DNA of 41,837 nucleotides from Sphingomonadales bacterium UBA6174 (GCA_002422945.1 DITW01000071.1:222-42058); one strand, 5' to 3'. Shown: positions 17,497 to 26,311, counted from the stretch's first letter. The notes: generated by a model not told the origin, from the letters alone. Translations and numbers: made by a program.

Positions 17497-18444
17497 ATGG
17501 CTTCGGGGTTGATTGCATTGCTCGATGATGTGGCGGCTATTGCCAAGCTGGCAGCATCAACCCTTGACGATGTGTCTGCGGCATCCGCCAAGGCGGGCGC
17601 CAAGGCGGCCGGGGTAGTGATCGACGATGCTGCTGTAACGCCGAGCTATGTCGTCGGCCTGACCCCTGACCGTGAATTGCCGATTATTGGCAAGATTGTG
17701 GTGGGGTCGCTTCGGAACAAGCTCGCTATATTGTTGCCTGCGGCCTTGCTGTTGAGCGCCTTCGCACCTTGGATGTTGACACCTTTGTTGATGATTGGTG
17801 GCAGTTATCTCTGCTTCGAGGCGGCAGAAAAGACATGGGAAGCGCTGACTGGCCATCATGAAGATGCGGAGACGCATGTGGCGCAGACTGATGCGGTAAC
17901 GCTTGAAAAGGAACAGGTTAGAGGCGCGATCAGGACTGATTTCATCCTTTCGGGTGAAATCATGGCGATTGCGCTGGCCAGTGTCGCAGACCAGAGTCTC
18001 TTCAATCAGGCGTTGATTCTTGCAGTGGTAGCTGTCGGCATCACCATCGGTGTCTATGGCGTGGTCGCGTTGATCGTGAAGATGGATGATATCGGCCTGC
18101 ATCTTGTTCGACGGGAAGGTGCCGCTGCCCAATCAATCGGTCGCGGATTGATATCCAGCATGACAATCTTGCTGCGCGTGCTGTCGGTGGTCGGGACAGC
18201 GGCTATGGCATGGGTCGGTGGCGGAATTGTGCTGCATGGTATGCAGCAAGTTGGCTTGCCGATGCTCCCAGACACGGCCCATGATGCGGCAGAATGGACC
18301 GGCCACCTTGTGCCGATGTTCGCGGACGCGATTGCATGGCTTGTTGCTGCGCTATTGTCCGGGTTCTTTGCGCTTTTGCTGGGGGGGATTATACTCATCG
18401 TGCATCATCTCATATTGAGGATGTCGGGTAAGGCCTTGCACTGA
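17497..18444 (+). CDS. DUF808 family (YedI-like) membrane protein
   Basis: 315 residues from the ATG at 17497, immediately after the epimerase gene. The conserved N-terminus MASGLIALLDDVAAIAKLAA and the segment after it (TPSYVVGLTPDRELPIIGKI) are characteristic of DUF808. Hydrophobic helices occur near 80-100, 105-118, 160-195, 225-250 and 280-305. The molecular function is not known. It converges on the GDT1-like gene with 17 bases between stops. Confidence 0.9.
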   Translation: MASGLIALLDDVAAIAKLAASTLDDVSAASAKAGAKAAGVVIDDAAVTPSYVVGLTPDRELPIIGKIVVGSLRNKLAILLPAALLLSAFAPWMLTPLLMIGGSYLCFEAAEKTWEALTGHHEDAETHVAQTDAVTLEKEQVRGAIRTDFILSGEIMAIALASVADQSLFNQALILAVVAVGITIGVYGVVALIVKMDDIGLHLVRREGAAAQSIGRGLISSMTILLRVLSVVGTAAMAWVGGGIVLHGMQQVGLPMLPDTAHDAAEWTGHLVPMFADAIAWLVAALLSGFFALLLGGIILIVHHLILRMSGKALH

Positions 18445-18461
18445 TCTCATTTTTTATACGA

Positions 18462-19028
18462 TTAGAATGCCAATGAAATAATTATGATAGCAATGCCTGA
18501 TATTAGAAATACCAACCCAATCATGTGGCGTGCAGTGCTGAGGGGTATTATCGTCAGCCATTCCGGCCCCAGCAGAAGCGGCCAGATATGTGCGGCCATG
18601 ATGCCAGCAATGGCGCCAATACCGGCGAGCAGGGGCTGGTCCATGCGGGCGGACAGGGCGAATGTCAGGAATGCGATCTTGTCGCCAAAGCCGATCATGA
18701 AAAAACGCGACGTTATTCTGATCAAGCTTGATGGTTTAAGCTGCACCGCGTGTATCGCGAGTTGATGTCGCGCGAACAGTCCGCTCCCGCCAGCATATAA
18801 AATGGCGAGGCCAGTTAGCAGATTGGCCGACCTGATGTTGAGCGTGTCTGCCATCATCATCCCGCCGAACGCAGCGACAGAGATGTTGAGTGCTGCCGCT
18901 AAGGCTAAGCCCGAGATACTAAGGTTTACCGATTCGGTGCGTTGACCCAGTTCTAAAGCAAGGAGATGTGAGCGGTCCCCGATTGCGGTCAGGCTTGCGA
19001 GCAGAAACGCAACTAATAATGTGTCCAT
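18462..19028 (-). CDS. GDT1/UPF0016-like membrane protein with degenerate cation motifs
   Basis: 188 residues with about six membrane helices arranged as two halves, the layout of the GDT1/TMEM165/MneA cation exchangers (Mn2+/Ca2+). The family normally has E-x-G-D-[KR]-[TS] in each half. Here the first reads AIGDRS (Ala15-Ser20) and the second GFGDKI (Gly113-Ile118): Gly-Asp-basic is kept but the glutamate is missing in both. This may be a non-transporting or re-specialised paralogue. The start (ATG at 19028) lies 16 bases from the stop of the upstream small gene, so they are probably co-transcribed. Confidence 0.78.
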   Translation of the reverse strand: MDTLLVAFLLASLTAIGDRSHLLALELGQRTESVNLSISGLALAAALNISVAAFGGMMMADTLNIRSANLLTGLAILYAGGSGLFARHQLAIHAVQLKPSSLIRITSRFFMIGFGDKIAFLTFALSARMDQPLLAGIGAIAGIMAAHIWPLLLGPEWLTIIPLSTARHMIGLVFLISGIAIIIISLAF

Positions 19029-19044
19029 GAAGGTGTGGCGGCTC

Positions 19045-19368
19045 TCAGCTATTCAAGCGCAGAGCAGTCGCCGCAATGAAGGTTTCCGCAGCCTGTTCGT
19101 CGACGCGATGGCAGCTTGCCGCTTCCCGCATCATCTGCAGCCATGGTTCAAAAACGTGCTTTTGGTGACCTTCGGCCAATTGTTTTTCAAGACCACGGGC
19201 AAGCCGCCGCAAAGGTTCAAGCCCATATCGCGCGGATATCACGCGAATCTCTTCGATTTCGTTGAAAAGATATGCGGGTTGTAATTGCCCGGTCGACCGC
19301 AGCAAAAGATCGATCTGGTGACAGAGACCGGCGCGCACCAGATTTATGGCTGTATGTTCCTGCTGCAT
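19045..19368 (-). CDS. Small helical hypothetical protein
   Basis: 107 residues from the ATG at 19368, chosen because GAGGTGAG lies four bases upstream (a GTG at 19377 would overlap that site). The sequence is predicted mainly alpha-helical, with mixed charge and no membrane segment or signal (INLVRAGLCHQIDLLLRSTG, EPLRRLARGLEKQLAEGHQK). I do not recognise it. It precedes the GDT1-like gene in an apparent two-gene operon. The upstream 60 bases are AT-rich and likely contain its promoter. Confidence 0.65.
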   Translation of the reverse strand: MQQEHTAINLVRAGLCHQIDLLLRSTGQLQPAYLFNEIEEIRVISARYGLEPLRRLARGLEKQLAEGHQKHVFEPWLQMMREAASCHRVDEQAAETFIAATALRLNS

Positions 19369-19500
19369 GGAACTCACCTCAATATTATCATTTAACCATC
19401 TAAAACTTGGATAAGGCTCGCAGGTTAATATTTGATGACAGGTCGGCCGATTGTCGTGGGCGTGAATCGTTAAAGTCTTGCAGGTTTATTTGTGGAACTC

Positions 19501-19529
19501 TTGAATTCGGCAGGATTGAGTCCTATGTT
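19501..19529 (+). promoter_or_regulatory. Candidate sigma70-type promoter for a small RNA
   Basis: TTGAAT at 19501-19506 and TATGTT at 19524-19529 are separated by 17 bases. They point rightwards into a structured, non-coding segment that ends in a strong terminator, with a predicted transcription start near 19536. Confidence 0.5.
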
Positions 19530-19535
19530 CGCTTT

Positions 19536-19644
19536 ACCACGGTTGCATGTCCCCCCTTTCATGCAGCGTGTAGCGCGCTTTCGAGTGCGCTTCCTCCCTG
19601 AACCTTGGCCACCTCGTGCTCATATGACACGAGGTGGCTTTTTA
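19536..19644 (+). ncRNA. Candidate small regulatory RNA with C-rich loops
   Basis: About 109 bases between a promoter-like pair (19501-19529) and a strong intrinsic terminator, with no convincing reading frame. Three hairpins can be drawn. The first has stem TGCATG/CATGCA (19544-19549, 19560-19565) with loop TCCCCCCTTT. The second has stem GCGCGCT/AGTGCGC (19573-19579, 19584-19590) closed by a UUCG tetraloop. The third is the terminator. CCTCCC at 19593-19598 lies unpaired between hairpins two and three. C-rich loops and CCUCC motifs are typical of alphaproteobacterial trans-acting sRNAs that pair with ribosome-binding sites. The identity is an inference from structure; I do not recognise a named family. 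Confidence 0.5.
19608..19644 (+). terminator. Intrinsic terminator
   Basis: GCCACCTCGTG and CACGAGGTGGC form an uninterrupted 11-base stem (19608-19618 with 19628-19638) with a nine-base loop, followed by TTTTTATT. It works for rightward transcription. The T-tract overlaps the stop codon of the convergent amidohydrolase gene; the minus strand has no T-run after the stem. Confidence 0.88.
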
Positions 19645-20532
19645 TTCAGCGGCCTGCATATGGGATATCATCTTCCCAATATCGGCTAATGCCTCACATA
19701 ATCGGGCAAGGATGCTGGATAATATCTCCACTCTCGCGGCGATCGGTTCACCCATATCATTGAGATAGAGGCTGCGGTCGAATTCCACTTGTAACGCGTG
19801 CAGATTCTTCAGCGGTTGTCCATGGCGCATAAGAGTATATGCGCCAGCATAAGGTCGGTTGAGATCAGTCCGCAGACCCTCACGTCGCAACATAGAGACG
19901 GCGCGCCCGGCCAATGCGATATCGCAGCTTTGCCCATGGCGATTGCCGATGACCGCGCGCAGTCCGTGTCCAGTCTGTCCACGCGGGATGGCTGGCATTG
20001 AATGGAGGTCAACCAGCACGGCAAAGCCATGCACCCGCCACGCCGCCGCCATCGCGCGTTCGATCGCATCATGCCATGGGGTATGGATTGACATGATCCG
20101 TTGTTGAATGTCTTCCAGCGCAAGTTTGTGGCGATAAATGGAGCCAATGCGTGGTACTCGGCTTGGTATTAGTCCCAGTCCAGCCACCATTTTTGCCTGA
20201 TCACATTGCATGGCGGCCTTACGCATGTCGGCAAAACCAGGGTCTGTCCGTGCAATCATTTCCGGTTCGATTTCATGTGGCGCTCGGTTCAGGTCAATCC
20301 AGGCCCGTGCTGTGGTCGCCACAAGAATTTGATGCTCCATGCCCATCAGGGCTTCCGTCAGGGCGTCCACATGACGGTCTTCCAGCAGGCTGAGATGTTC
20401 AAGGGCCAATCTGGACTGTGCCTGCAACAGGCTTGGATAATGCCGACCGGCATGCGGCACCGAAATCACGATCGGCGAAATAGAGGCGGAGACCGACTGC
20501 TTGATATGGTTGACGTCGGCGCAATCCTGCAA
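19642..20532 (-). CDS. N-formylglutamate amidohydrolase family protein
   Basis: 296 residues on the minus strand. The start appears to be the TTG at 20532, eight bases after a good GGAG; no nearby ATG fits. The family signature is visible: VISVPHAGRHYPSLL near the N-terminus, EDRHVDALTEAL, ARAWIDLNRAPHEIEPEMI, VDLHSMPAI and a C-terminal ALQVEFDRSLYLND. The enzyme hydrolyses N-formylglutamate to formate and glutamate in one branch of histidine degradation. No hut genes are adjacent, so it may act on another N-formyl amino acid. It is divergent from the antiporter gene by 61 bases. Confidence 0.88.
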   Translation of the reverse strand: MQDCADVNHIKQSVSASISPIVISVPHAGRHYPSLLQAQSRLALEHLSLLEDRHVDALTEALMGMEHQILVATTARAWIDLNRAPHEIEPEMIARTDPGFADMRKAAMQCDQAKMVAGLGLIPSRVPRIGSIYRHKLALEDIQQRIMSIHTPWHDAIERAMAAAWRVHGFAVLVDLHSMPAIPRGQTGHGLRAVIGNRHGQSCDIALAGRAVSMLRREGLRTDLNRPYAGAYTLMRHGQPLKNLHALQVEFDRSLYLNDMGEPIAARVEILSSILARLCEALADIGKMISHMQAAE

Positions 20533-20593
20533 AATTCTATCTCCGCCCAGTTAAGTGCTGACATTGTGGCCGGTTCAAGCGAAGATGCAAGTC

Positions 20594-22405
20594 ATGACAA
20601 CAGCCGAAACAGCATTAGTCGTCACCAACAGCGGGATGCGAGAGGCGCTTGTCGTGCTGGGTGCTGCTGGGTTGGTGATTCCCACCTTCACTCGGCTTCG
20701 GATCACGCCCGTCATCGGTTTCATCCTTGTGGGGATATTGGTTGGCCCTGCCGGGTTGGGCGGTTGGGTAGGTGACTATTCATGGCTCCGTCATGTCACG
20801 ATCGCAGATCAGCATGTGATCGCGCCCTTTGCGGAGTTCGGCATTATTCTGCTGCTGTTCTCCATCGGACTGGAATTGAGCTTTAGGCGCCTCTGGCAAA
20901 TGCGGCGCATGGTTTTCGGTCTCGGCGCGGCGGAGATGTTGATCGGGGCGTTGGTGATTGGGTTGGGCCTGCTTGCTTTTGGTCATGATTGGCAGGGCGC
21001 AAGTGGGCTTGGCATGGCTTTGGCGCTCTCTTCGACTGCGCTTGTGCTGCCTCTTGTCGGCATGAGCGGGCCTGTCGGCCAGCGTGCCTTTGCCATGTTG
21101 TTGTTTGAAGATATTGCCCTTGTTCCCATTATTTTCATTCTTGGTGCGATAGGTCCTCATAGCGGTGAGTCAGGCTGGGCGGGTCTGATGACGACGGGGA
21201 TGCTGGCATTAATGGTCGTCCCTATGATGTTGGTGTCCGGCCGCTTTGCATTGCCGGTCCTGTTCAGCCAAGCTGCGCGGACCAAGAGTCCTGAACTTTT
21301 CATGTCGGCCAGTCTGTTGGTGGTGATTGTGGCCAGCCTCATTACGACGAGTATAGGCCTGTCGCCGATTGTCGGTGCGCTATTGGCGGGCGTATTGATC
21401 GCCGAGACCGATTATAATCATGAAGTCGAAGTCATGATGGCGCCGTTCAAGGGGTTGGCACTTGGCGTATTTCTGATCTCGGTTGGTATGTCGGTCGATC
21501 TTGGGCTGTTGGTGCACGAGTGGGTTGCTATACTCTGCGCGGTCGTTGCGGTGCTATCGGTCAAGACGTTGATCACAGGCCTGTTGTTGAGGATTGGCGG
21601 CGCCAAACGAGCGGTGGCAGCGGAGACGGCGTTGTTGATGGCCAGTCCATCGGAAACCACGCTAATCGTGCTCGCGACGGCGGCATCCGCCAATTTGATA
21701 GACCAACAGACCGCGAGTTTCTGGCAAATGGTCACGGCCATTGGCCTGACCGTGACGCCCTTGCTGGCCAAATTTGGTCATGTCGTGGCCCTTCGTCTTG
21801 CACTTCGTGAAGTCGCAGAGTCTGTTGATTCTGCGCCTAAACCGCACGCGGCCATTATTCTTGGATTCGGGCGGGTGGGGCAATTAGTGGCCGATATGAT
21901 GAACGTACATGGCCGACCCTATCGCGCGGTTGATGCAGATGCAGATCGGGTCGCCATGATGCGCGAGCGTGATTATGATGTGATCTTTGGCGATGTTGCA
22001 CGACCCCAGATGTTGGAGCGGCTTGGTCTGGACTGTGCGCCTGCGGTGATCCTGACGATGGATGATCCGGTACAGAATGTGCGCCTGACGCGTAAATTGC
22101 GTGCGCGTTATCCTGACCTCACGATTGTGTCCCGCGCACGCGATGCTAGCCATGCTGCCGAACTTTATCGTGCTGGGGCGACCGATGCCGTGCCGGAGAC
22201 ACTGGAGAGCTCACTTCAATTGTCTGAAGCTGTCCTTGTCGACCTTGGGGTGCCGATGGGGCCGGTCATTGCTTCCATTCACGAGAAAAGAGCAGAACTT
22301 CGAGCAGATATTATGAGCCAAGGCGCAGTTTCACGCGAACCGCCACTTCATCGGCGACGATTGCGTGATATCGACGTTGGTCAAGCTGGGATCAAGTTTC
22401 CTTAA
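20594..22405 (+). CDS. CPA2-family monovalent cation:proton antiporter with TrkA-N domain (KefB-like)
   Basis: 603 residues if started at the ATG at 20594; ATGs at 20585 and 20555 are alternatives. The first 400 residues hold about 12 membrane helices with the CPA2 pattern ITPVIGFILVGILVGPAGLG, FGIILLLFSIGLELSF, ALSSTALVLPLV and LLFEDIALVPIIF. A cytosolic regulatory TrkA-N domain follows (about 415-545), with the NAD-binding loop IILGFGRVGQLVADM and FGDVARPQMLERLG. This is the architecture of Kef-type potassium efflux systems. Ion specificity is not certain. Its stop overlaps the alaS stop by four bases (convergent). Confidence 0.93.
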   Translation: MTTAETALVVTNSGMREALVVLGAAGLVIPTFTRLRITPVIGFILVGILVGPAGLGGWVGDYSWLRHVTIADQHVIAPFAEFGIILLLFSIGLELSFRRLWQMRRMVFGLGAAEMLIGALVIGLGLLAFGHDWQGASGLGMALALSSTALVLPLVGMSGPVGQRAFAMLLFEDIALVPIIFILGAIGPHSGESGWAGLMTTGMLALMVVPMMLVSGRFALPVLFSQAARTKSPELFMSASLLVVIVASLITTSIGLSPIVGALLAGVLIAETDYNHEVEVMMAPFKGLALGVFLISVGMSVDLGLLVHEWVAILCAVVAVLSVKTLITGLLLRIGGAKRAVAAETALLMASPSETTLIVLATAASANLIDQQTASFWQMVTAIGLTVTPLLAKFGHVVALRLALREVAESVDSAPKPHAAIILGFGRVGQLVADMMNVHGRPYRAVDADADRVAMMRERDYDVIFGDVARPQMLERLGLDCAPAVILTMDDPVQNVRLTRKLRARYPDLTIVSRARDASHAAELYRAGATDAVPETLESSLQLSEAVLVDLGVPMGPVIASIHEKRAELRADIMSQGAVSREPPLHRRRLRDIDVGQAGIKFP

Positions 22406-25047
22406 CCTGCTATCAGCGACTTTGCGGCCTCTATCGCAGCAGGTGCGCTGTCCGCATCGGGACCGCCGCCCTGTGCCATATCCGGGCGACCGCCGCCCCC
22501 CTGGCCGCCCAGCGTTGCCACTGCCGCCTTGACCAGATCGACGGCGCTGACGCGGTCGAGAAGGTCATCAGTCACGCCGGCTGCAACGCTGGCCTTGCCA
22601 TCGTTGAGCGCGATGATCATCGACACGATGGAGCCATGCGCCTTTTTCGCGTCATCAATCGTCCCGCGCAGTTGCTTGGGATCAAGACCTTCCACGATCT
22701 GTCCGAGGAATGGCACGTTATTGATGAGTTCAGGACCTACCGGTACAGCACCACCATTGCCGCCCATGGCCAAGGATTTTTTGGCATCTGCCAGTTCACG
22801 TTCAAGTTTACGAACCTGATCTGCCAGAGCAGCCACGCGGATCGGCACATCATCGGGTGTGGTCTTGAGCGTTGCGGCAACGTTGCGGAGTTGTTCTTCG
22901 CGCCCCGTCAGCCAGAGCCGCGCAGCTTCGCCGGTCAGGGCCTCGATGCGGCGGACGCCGGAAGATACGGCGCTCTCTCCGACAATACGAACTAAGCCGA
23001 TATCGCCCAGCGCGCGCACATGGGTGCCGCCGCAAAGTTCGACTGAATAGCTGTGGGCGTCGGCCTTGCCCATTGAGAGCACGCGTACTTCGTCGCCATA
23101 TTTTTCGCCGAAAAGCGCCATAGCGCCTGCAGCGATGGCATCGTCCGGGGTCATCAATCGGGTGGTGACCTCGTCATTTTGACGAATCTGGGCATTTACC
23201 TCCGCCTCAATCGCGGCGAGATCCTCTGCGGAAAGCGCTTTGGGGTGCGAGAAATCGAACCTTAGCCGGTCTTCGCTCACCATGCTGCCCTTTTGGCTGA
23301 CATGCCCGCCAAGCCGGTGACGCAGTGCCGCATGCAGCAAATGGGTTGCAGAGTGGTTGGCCCGAATCCGGCTCCGTCGCGTGTTGTCGACAGCAAGATG
23401 GACTGGCTCGCCCACCGTAATTGTTCCGCTCGTTATAGTGCCTTGATGGGCATGCAGGCGGCCAAGCGGCTTCAGCGTGTCACTGATAGGAATGCTCAGA
23501 CCCTTGTCATTGCTGATGACGCCCGCATCACCCTTTTGACCGCCGCTTTCGCCGTAAAATGGCGTTTGGTTGGTGAGGATGGTGATCTCGTCGCCAACAG
23601 CGGCGCTCTTTACTTGTGCGCCGTCCTTGATCAATGCAATGATCTGACCTTCACCGCTTTCAGAGACATAGCCAGTAAATTCTGTCGCGCCATGTTCTTC
23701 CGCAAGGTCGAACCAGATGTCGTCGGAAGCCTTGTCGCCCGATCCCTTCCATGCCGCGCGCGCTGCTGCCTTTTGTGCGGCCATGGCGGAATCGAAACCA
23801 GCGCGATCGACGCTGAGTCCCTGCGCGCGCAGTGCATCTTCGGTAAGATCATAGGGAAAGCCGAAGGTGTCATATAGCTTGAAAGCGGTTTCACCGGGCA
23901 GCGTGCCGCCTTTTTCCATGTTTGCGGTTGCATCATCGAGCAGCTTTAGCCCCTTGTCGAGGGTCTGGCGGAAGCGCACTTCTTCATGGCGTAGCGTTTC
24001 CTCGATCAGCGGCTGTGCGCGGATCAGTTCTGGATAGGCTTGTCCCATTTCGCTGACCAATGCAGGGACGAGACGATACATCAGCGGATCTTTCGCGCCC
24101 AGCAGATGGGCGTGGCGCATCGCCCGACGCATGATACGGCGCAGCACATAGCCGCGTCCTTCATTGCTCGGCAGTACGCCATCCGCAACAAGGAAGCCAG
24201 CCGAACGCAGATGGTCGGCGATGACCCGATGCGATGCCTGCATCGCGCCGCTTGGATCGTTGCGGGTCAATTCTCCCGATGCTTCGATCAGCGACTTGAA
24301 GGTGTCGGTGTCGTAGTTATTGTGAACGCCCTGCAACACGGCGGCAATGCGTTCCAGACCCATGCCGGTGTCGATGGATGGCTTTGGCAGATTAAGCCGG
24401 GTGGCCGCGTCCACCTGCTCATATTGCATGAAAACAAGGTTCCAAATCTCGACGAAGCGGTCACCATCTTCTTCCGGGCTACCCGGCGGGCCGCCATAGA
24501 TATGGTCGCCATGGTCCCAGAAGATCTCGGAGCATGGGCCGCACGGGCCGGTATCCCCCATCGACCAGAAATTATCCGATGTCGGAATACGAATGATCTT
24601 GTGATCTGGCAGGCCTGCGATTTTCTTCCACAGGTCGAAAGCTTCGTCATCCGTGTGATATACGGTGACGCAAAGACGCTCCTTATCCAGCCCCCATACG
24701 CGGGTCAGCAGGTCCCATGCCAAGGATATCGCTCGTTCCTTGAAATAGTCGCCGAACGAAAAATTCCCGAGCATTTCAAAGAAAGTATGGTGGCGTGCCG
24801 TATAGCCAACATTGTCGAGGTCGTTATGCTTCCCCCCTGCCCTGACGCATTTTTGTGACGATGTAGCCGTCACATAGTGTCGCTTTTCAAGGCCAGTGAA
24901 CACGTTCTTGAACGGCACCATCCCGGCATTGGTGAACATCAGGGTCGGGTCATTATGCGGCACCAACGGCGCCGAGGGGACAACCTCGTGACCTGCGGCG
25001 GCGAAATGATCCAGAAAGGACCGGCGGATATCATTGGTCGAGCTCAT
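22402..25047 (-). CDS. alaS: Alanyl-tRNA synthetase
   Basis: 881 residues, full family length, from the ATG at 25047, with GAAG as ribosome-binding site. The N-terminal catalytic core includes RRSFLDHFAAAGHE, the HTMFTNAGM-like LMFTNAGMVPFKNVF and ERIAAVLQGV. The editing domain carries the zinc-binding pattern HSATH (in NHSATHLLHAALR) and CGGTHVRALGDIG. A C-terminal C-Ala domain ends in GQGGGGRPDMAQGGGP. The enzyme charges tRNA-Ala and edits Ser/Gly mischarging. It is followed (upstream on the map, 41 bases) by the separate msrAB unit. Confidence 0.98.
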   Translation of the reverse strand: MSSTNDIRRSFLDHFAAAGHEVVPSAPLVPHNDPTLMFTNAGMVPFKNVFTGLEKRHYVTATSSQKCVRAGGKHNDLDNVGYTARHHTFFEMLGNFSFGDYFKERAISLAWDLLTRVWGLDKERLCVTVYHTDDEAFDLWKKIAGLPDHKIIRIPTSDNFWSMGDTGPCGPCSEIFWDHGDHIYGGPPGSPEEDGDRFVEIWNLVFMQYEQVDAATRLNLPKPSIDTGMGLERIAAVLQGVHNNYDTDTFKSLIEASGELTRNDPSGAMQASHRVIADHLRSAGFLVADGVLPSNEGRGYVLRRIMRRAMRHAHLLGAKDPLMYRLVPALVSEMGQAYPELIRAQPLIEETLRHEEVRFRQTLDKGLKLLDDATANMEKGGTLPGETAFKLYDTFGFPYDLTEDALRAQGLSVDRAGFDSAMAAQKAAARAAWKGSGDKASDDIWFDLAEEHGATEFTGYVSESGEGQIIALIKDGAQVKSAAVGDEITILTNQTPFYGESGGQKGDAGVISNDKGLSIPISDTLKPLGRLHAHQGTITSGTITVGEPVHLAVDNTRRSRIRANHSATHLLHAALRHRLGGHVSQKGSMVSEDRLRFDFSHPKALSAEDLAAIEAEVNAQIRQNDEVTTRLMTPDDAIAAGAMALFGEKYGDEVRVLSMGKADAHSYSVELCGGTHVRALGDIGLVRIVGESAVSSGVRRIEALTGEAARLWLTGREEQLRNVAATLKTTPDDVPIRVAALADQVRKLERELADAKKSLAMGGNGGAVPVGPELINNVPFLGQIVEGLDPKQLRGTIDDAKKAHGSIVSMIIALNDGKASVAAGVTDDLLDRVSAVDLVKAAVATLGGQGGGGRPDMAQGGGPDADSAPAAIEAAKSLIAG

Positions 25048-25087
25048 AACTTCTTCGCTTAGGCGAGGTTGTGGCTAGGCTCAAGCA

Positions 25088-25765
25088 TCACTTCGACTCG
25101 ATCGATGATTTCATCAGGGTAGGGAAGAGCGAACGAAGGGCCGTAACCTTCGGCGCATCCCAGCGCACGATATAGGGATGGGTCGGATTACGGCGCATGA
25201 AGTCCTGATGTTCAGCTTCGGCCGGGTAGAAACGACCATGCTCGATACTGGTTACGATCGGACTGGAAAAACGCCCGGATTTCGATAATTGCACGATGTA
25301 GCTTTGAGCGATACGCTTCTGTTCGGGCGTTTGCGGGAAAATGGCTGAGCGATAGCTGGGGCCGCGGTCGGGGCCCTGACGATTTAATTGCGTCGGGTCA
25401 TGCGCTACGGAAAAGAAAATACGCAGCAATGTGCCATAGCTTATTCGTGCTGGCTGGTAAGTGATGCGCACAGCCTCAGAATGTCGAGTTTTTTCGGTTG
25501 AGACATCGCTATAGTTTGCAGTGGCCGCCGTGCCGCCAGCATAGCCGGAGATAACAGACTGGACGCCTTCAACCTGTTCGAAAACACCTTCTATCCCCCA
25601 AAAGCAGCCTCCGGCTAATATTGCCACAGAACTGCCTGTATTAGTTCGTTCGTCGCTGCTTGGCGGTGGCAACGGTGTAAGCCGTGCAGCTCGACTGTTG
25701 GTGGATTGGAAGGCTGCAAAGCCGAGGGCGAGCAAGACTGGGGCGCCAAGTAAAAGTCGCTTCAT
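25088..25765 (-). CDS. msrA: Exported peptide methionine sulfoxide reductase A
   Basis: 225 residues from the ATG at 25765; the open frame continues upstream but this ATG overlaps the msrB stop (TGATG), a typical coupling. MKRLLLGAPVLLALGFAAF is a signal peptide or anchor, so it should act in the periplasm. The active-site motif GCFWG (Cys54) is followed by EGVFEQVEGV, SGYAGGTAATANY and HDPTQLNRQGPDRGPSYRSAIF, all MsrA hallmarks; the enzyme reduces methionine-S-sulfoxide. The C-terminus lacks an obvious resolving-cysteine pair; Cys54 is the only clear cysteine, so resolution may need an external reductant. Confidence 0.95.
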   Translation of the reverse strand: MKRLLLGAPVLLALGFAAFQSTNSRAARLTPLPPPSSDERTNTGSSVAILAGGCFWGIEGVFEQVEGVQSVISGYAGGTAATANYSDVSTEKTRHSEAVRITYQPARISYGTLLRIFFSVAHDPTQLNRQGPDRGPSYRSAIFPQTPEQKRIAQSYIVQLSKSGRFSSPIVTSIEHGRFYPAEAEHQDFMRRNPTHPYIVRWDAPKVTALRSLFPTLMKSSIESK

Positions 25766-26244
25766 CACCCCATCTCCGGCACAAAATGAAGGGCAACTCC
25801 ATTCATGCAATAACGTTTGCCAGTGGGTGGCGGTCCATCGTCAAAGACATGGCCAAGATGACCACCACAGCGTCGACAATGCACCTCGGTACGTGGGTAG
25901 CCAATCTGATAATCGGTGCGGGTTTCAACTGCACCCTTTATCGGTGCCCAGAAGCTCGGCCAACCTGTACGGCTTTCATATTTTGTCGTCGATGCAAATA
26001 ATGGCAATTTGCAACCCGCGCAGTGAAAGCTGCCTTTGCGCTTTTCCTGATTGAGTGGGCTAGTGAATGGCCGTTCCGTCGCTTCATGACGGAGCGTGGC
26101 ATAAGCGGCGGGGGAGAGACGCCGACGCCACTCGGCATCGCTCAGCGTGACTTCGAAAGTGCGTGTCGCTGCTTTGATTGCCGAAGGTGCCAAGGCAAAA
26201 ACGGAAATGGCACCTACCAGCCAATCGCGGCGCGATATATTCAT
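25765..26244 (-). CDS. msrB: Exported peptide methionine (R)-S-oxide reductase B
   Basis: 159 residues from the ATG at 26244; the frame stays open to 26349, so longer forms are possible. The N-terminus MNISRRDWLVGAISVFALAP carries a twin-arginine-like motif (SRRDWL) and a hydrophobic core, suggesting Tat export. The MsrB fold shows the zinc cysteines CAGC and CRRC, KYESRTGWPSFWAP, HLGHVFDDGPPPTG and the catalytic cysteine in RYCMNG. It reduces methionine-R-sulfoxide. Together with msrA, which starts at its stop codon, it makes a pair covering both diastereomers in the envelope. Confidence 0.93.
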   Translation of the reverse strand: MNISRRDWLVGAISVFALAPSAIKAATRTFEVTLSDAEWRRRLSPAAYATLRHEATERPFTSPLNQEKRKGSFHCAGCKLPLFASTTKYESRTGWPSFWAPIKGAVETRTDYQIGYPRTEVHCRRCGGHLGHVFDDGPPPTGKRYCMNGVALHFVPEMG

Positions 26245-26311
26245 TGGACGAGCGAGCGCATCCGCATGCAACCCCATGACCGCCATAGGGTTTGCGATAA
26301 TATGTGACCGC

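Noticed and set aside
24040..24858. Plus-strand open frame of 272 codons inside alaS
   Set aside because: Shadow of the alanyl-tRNA synthetase gene; no recognisable protein features.
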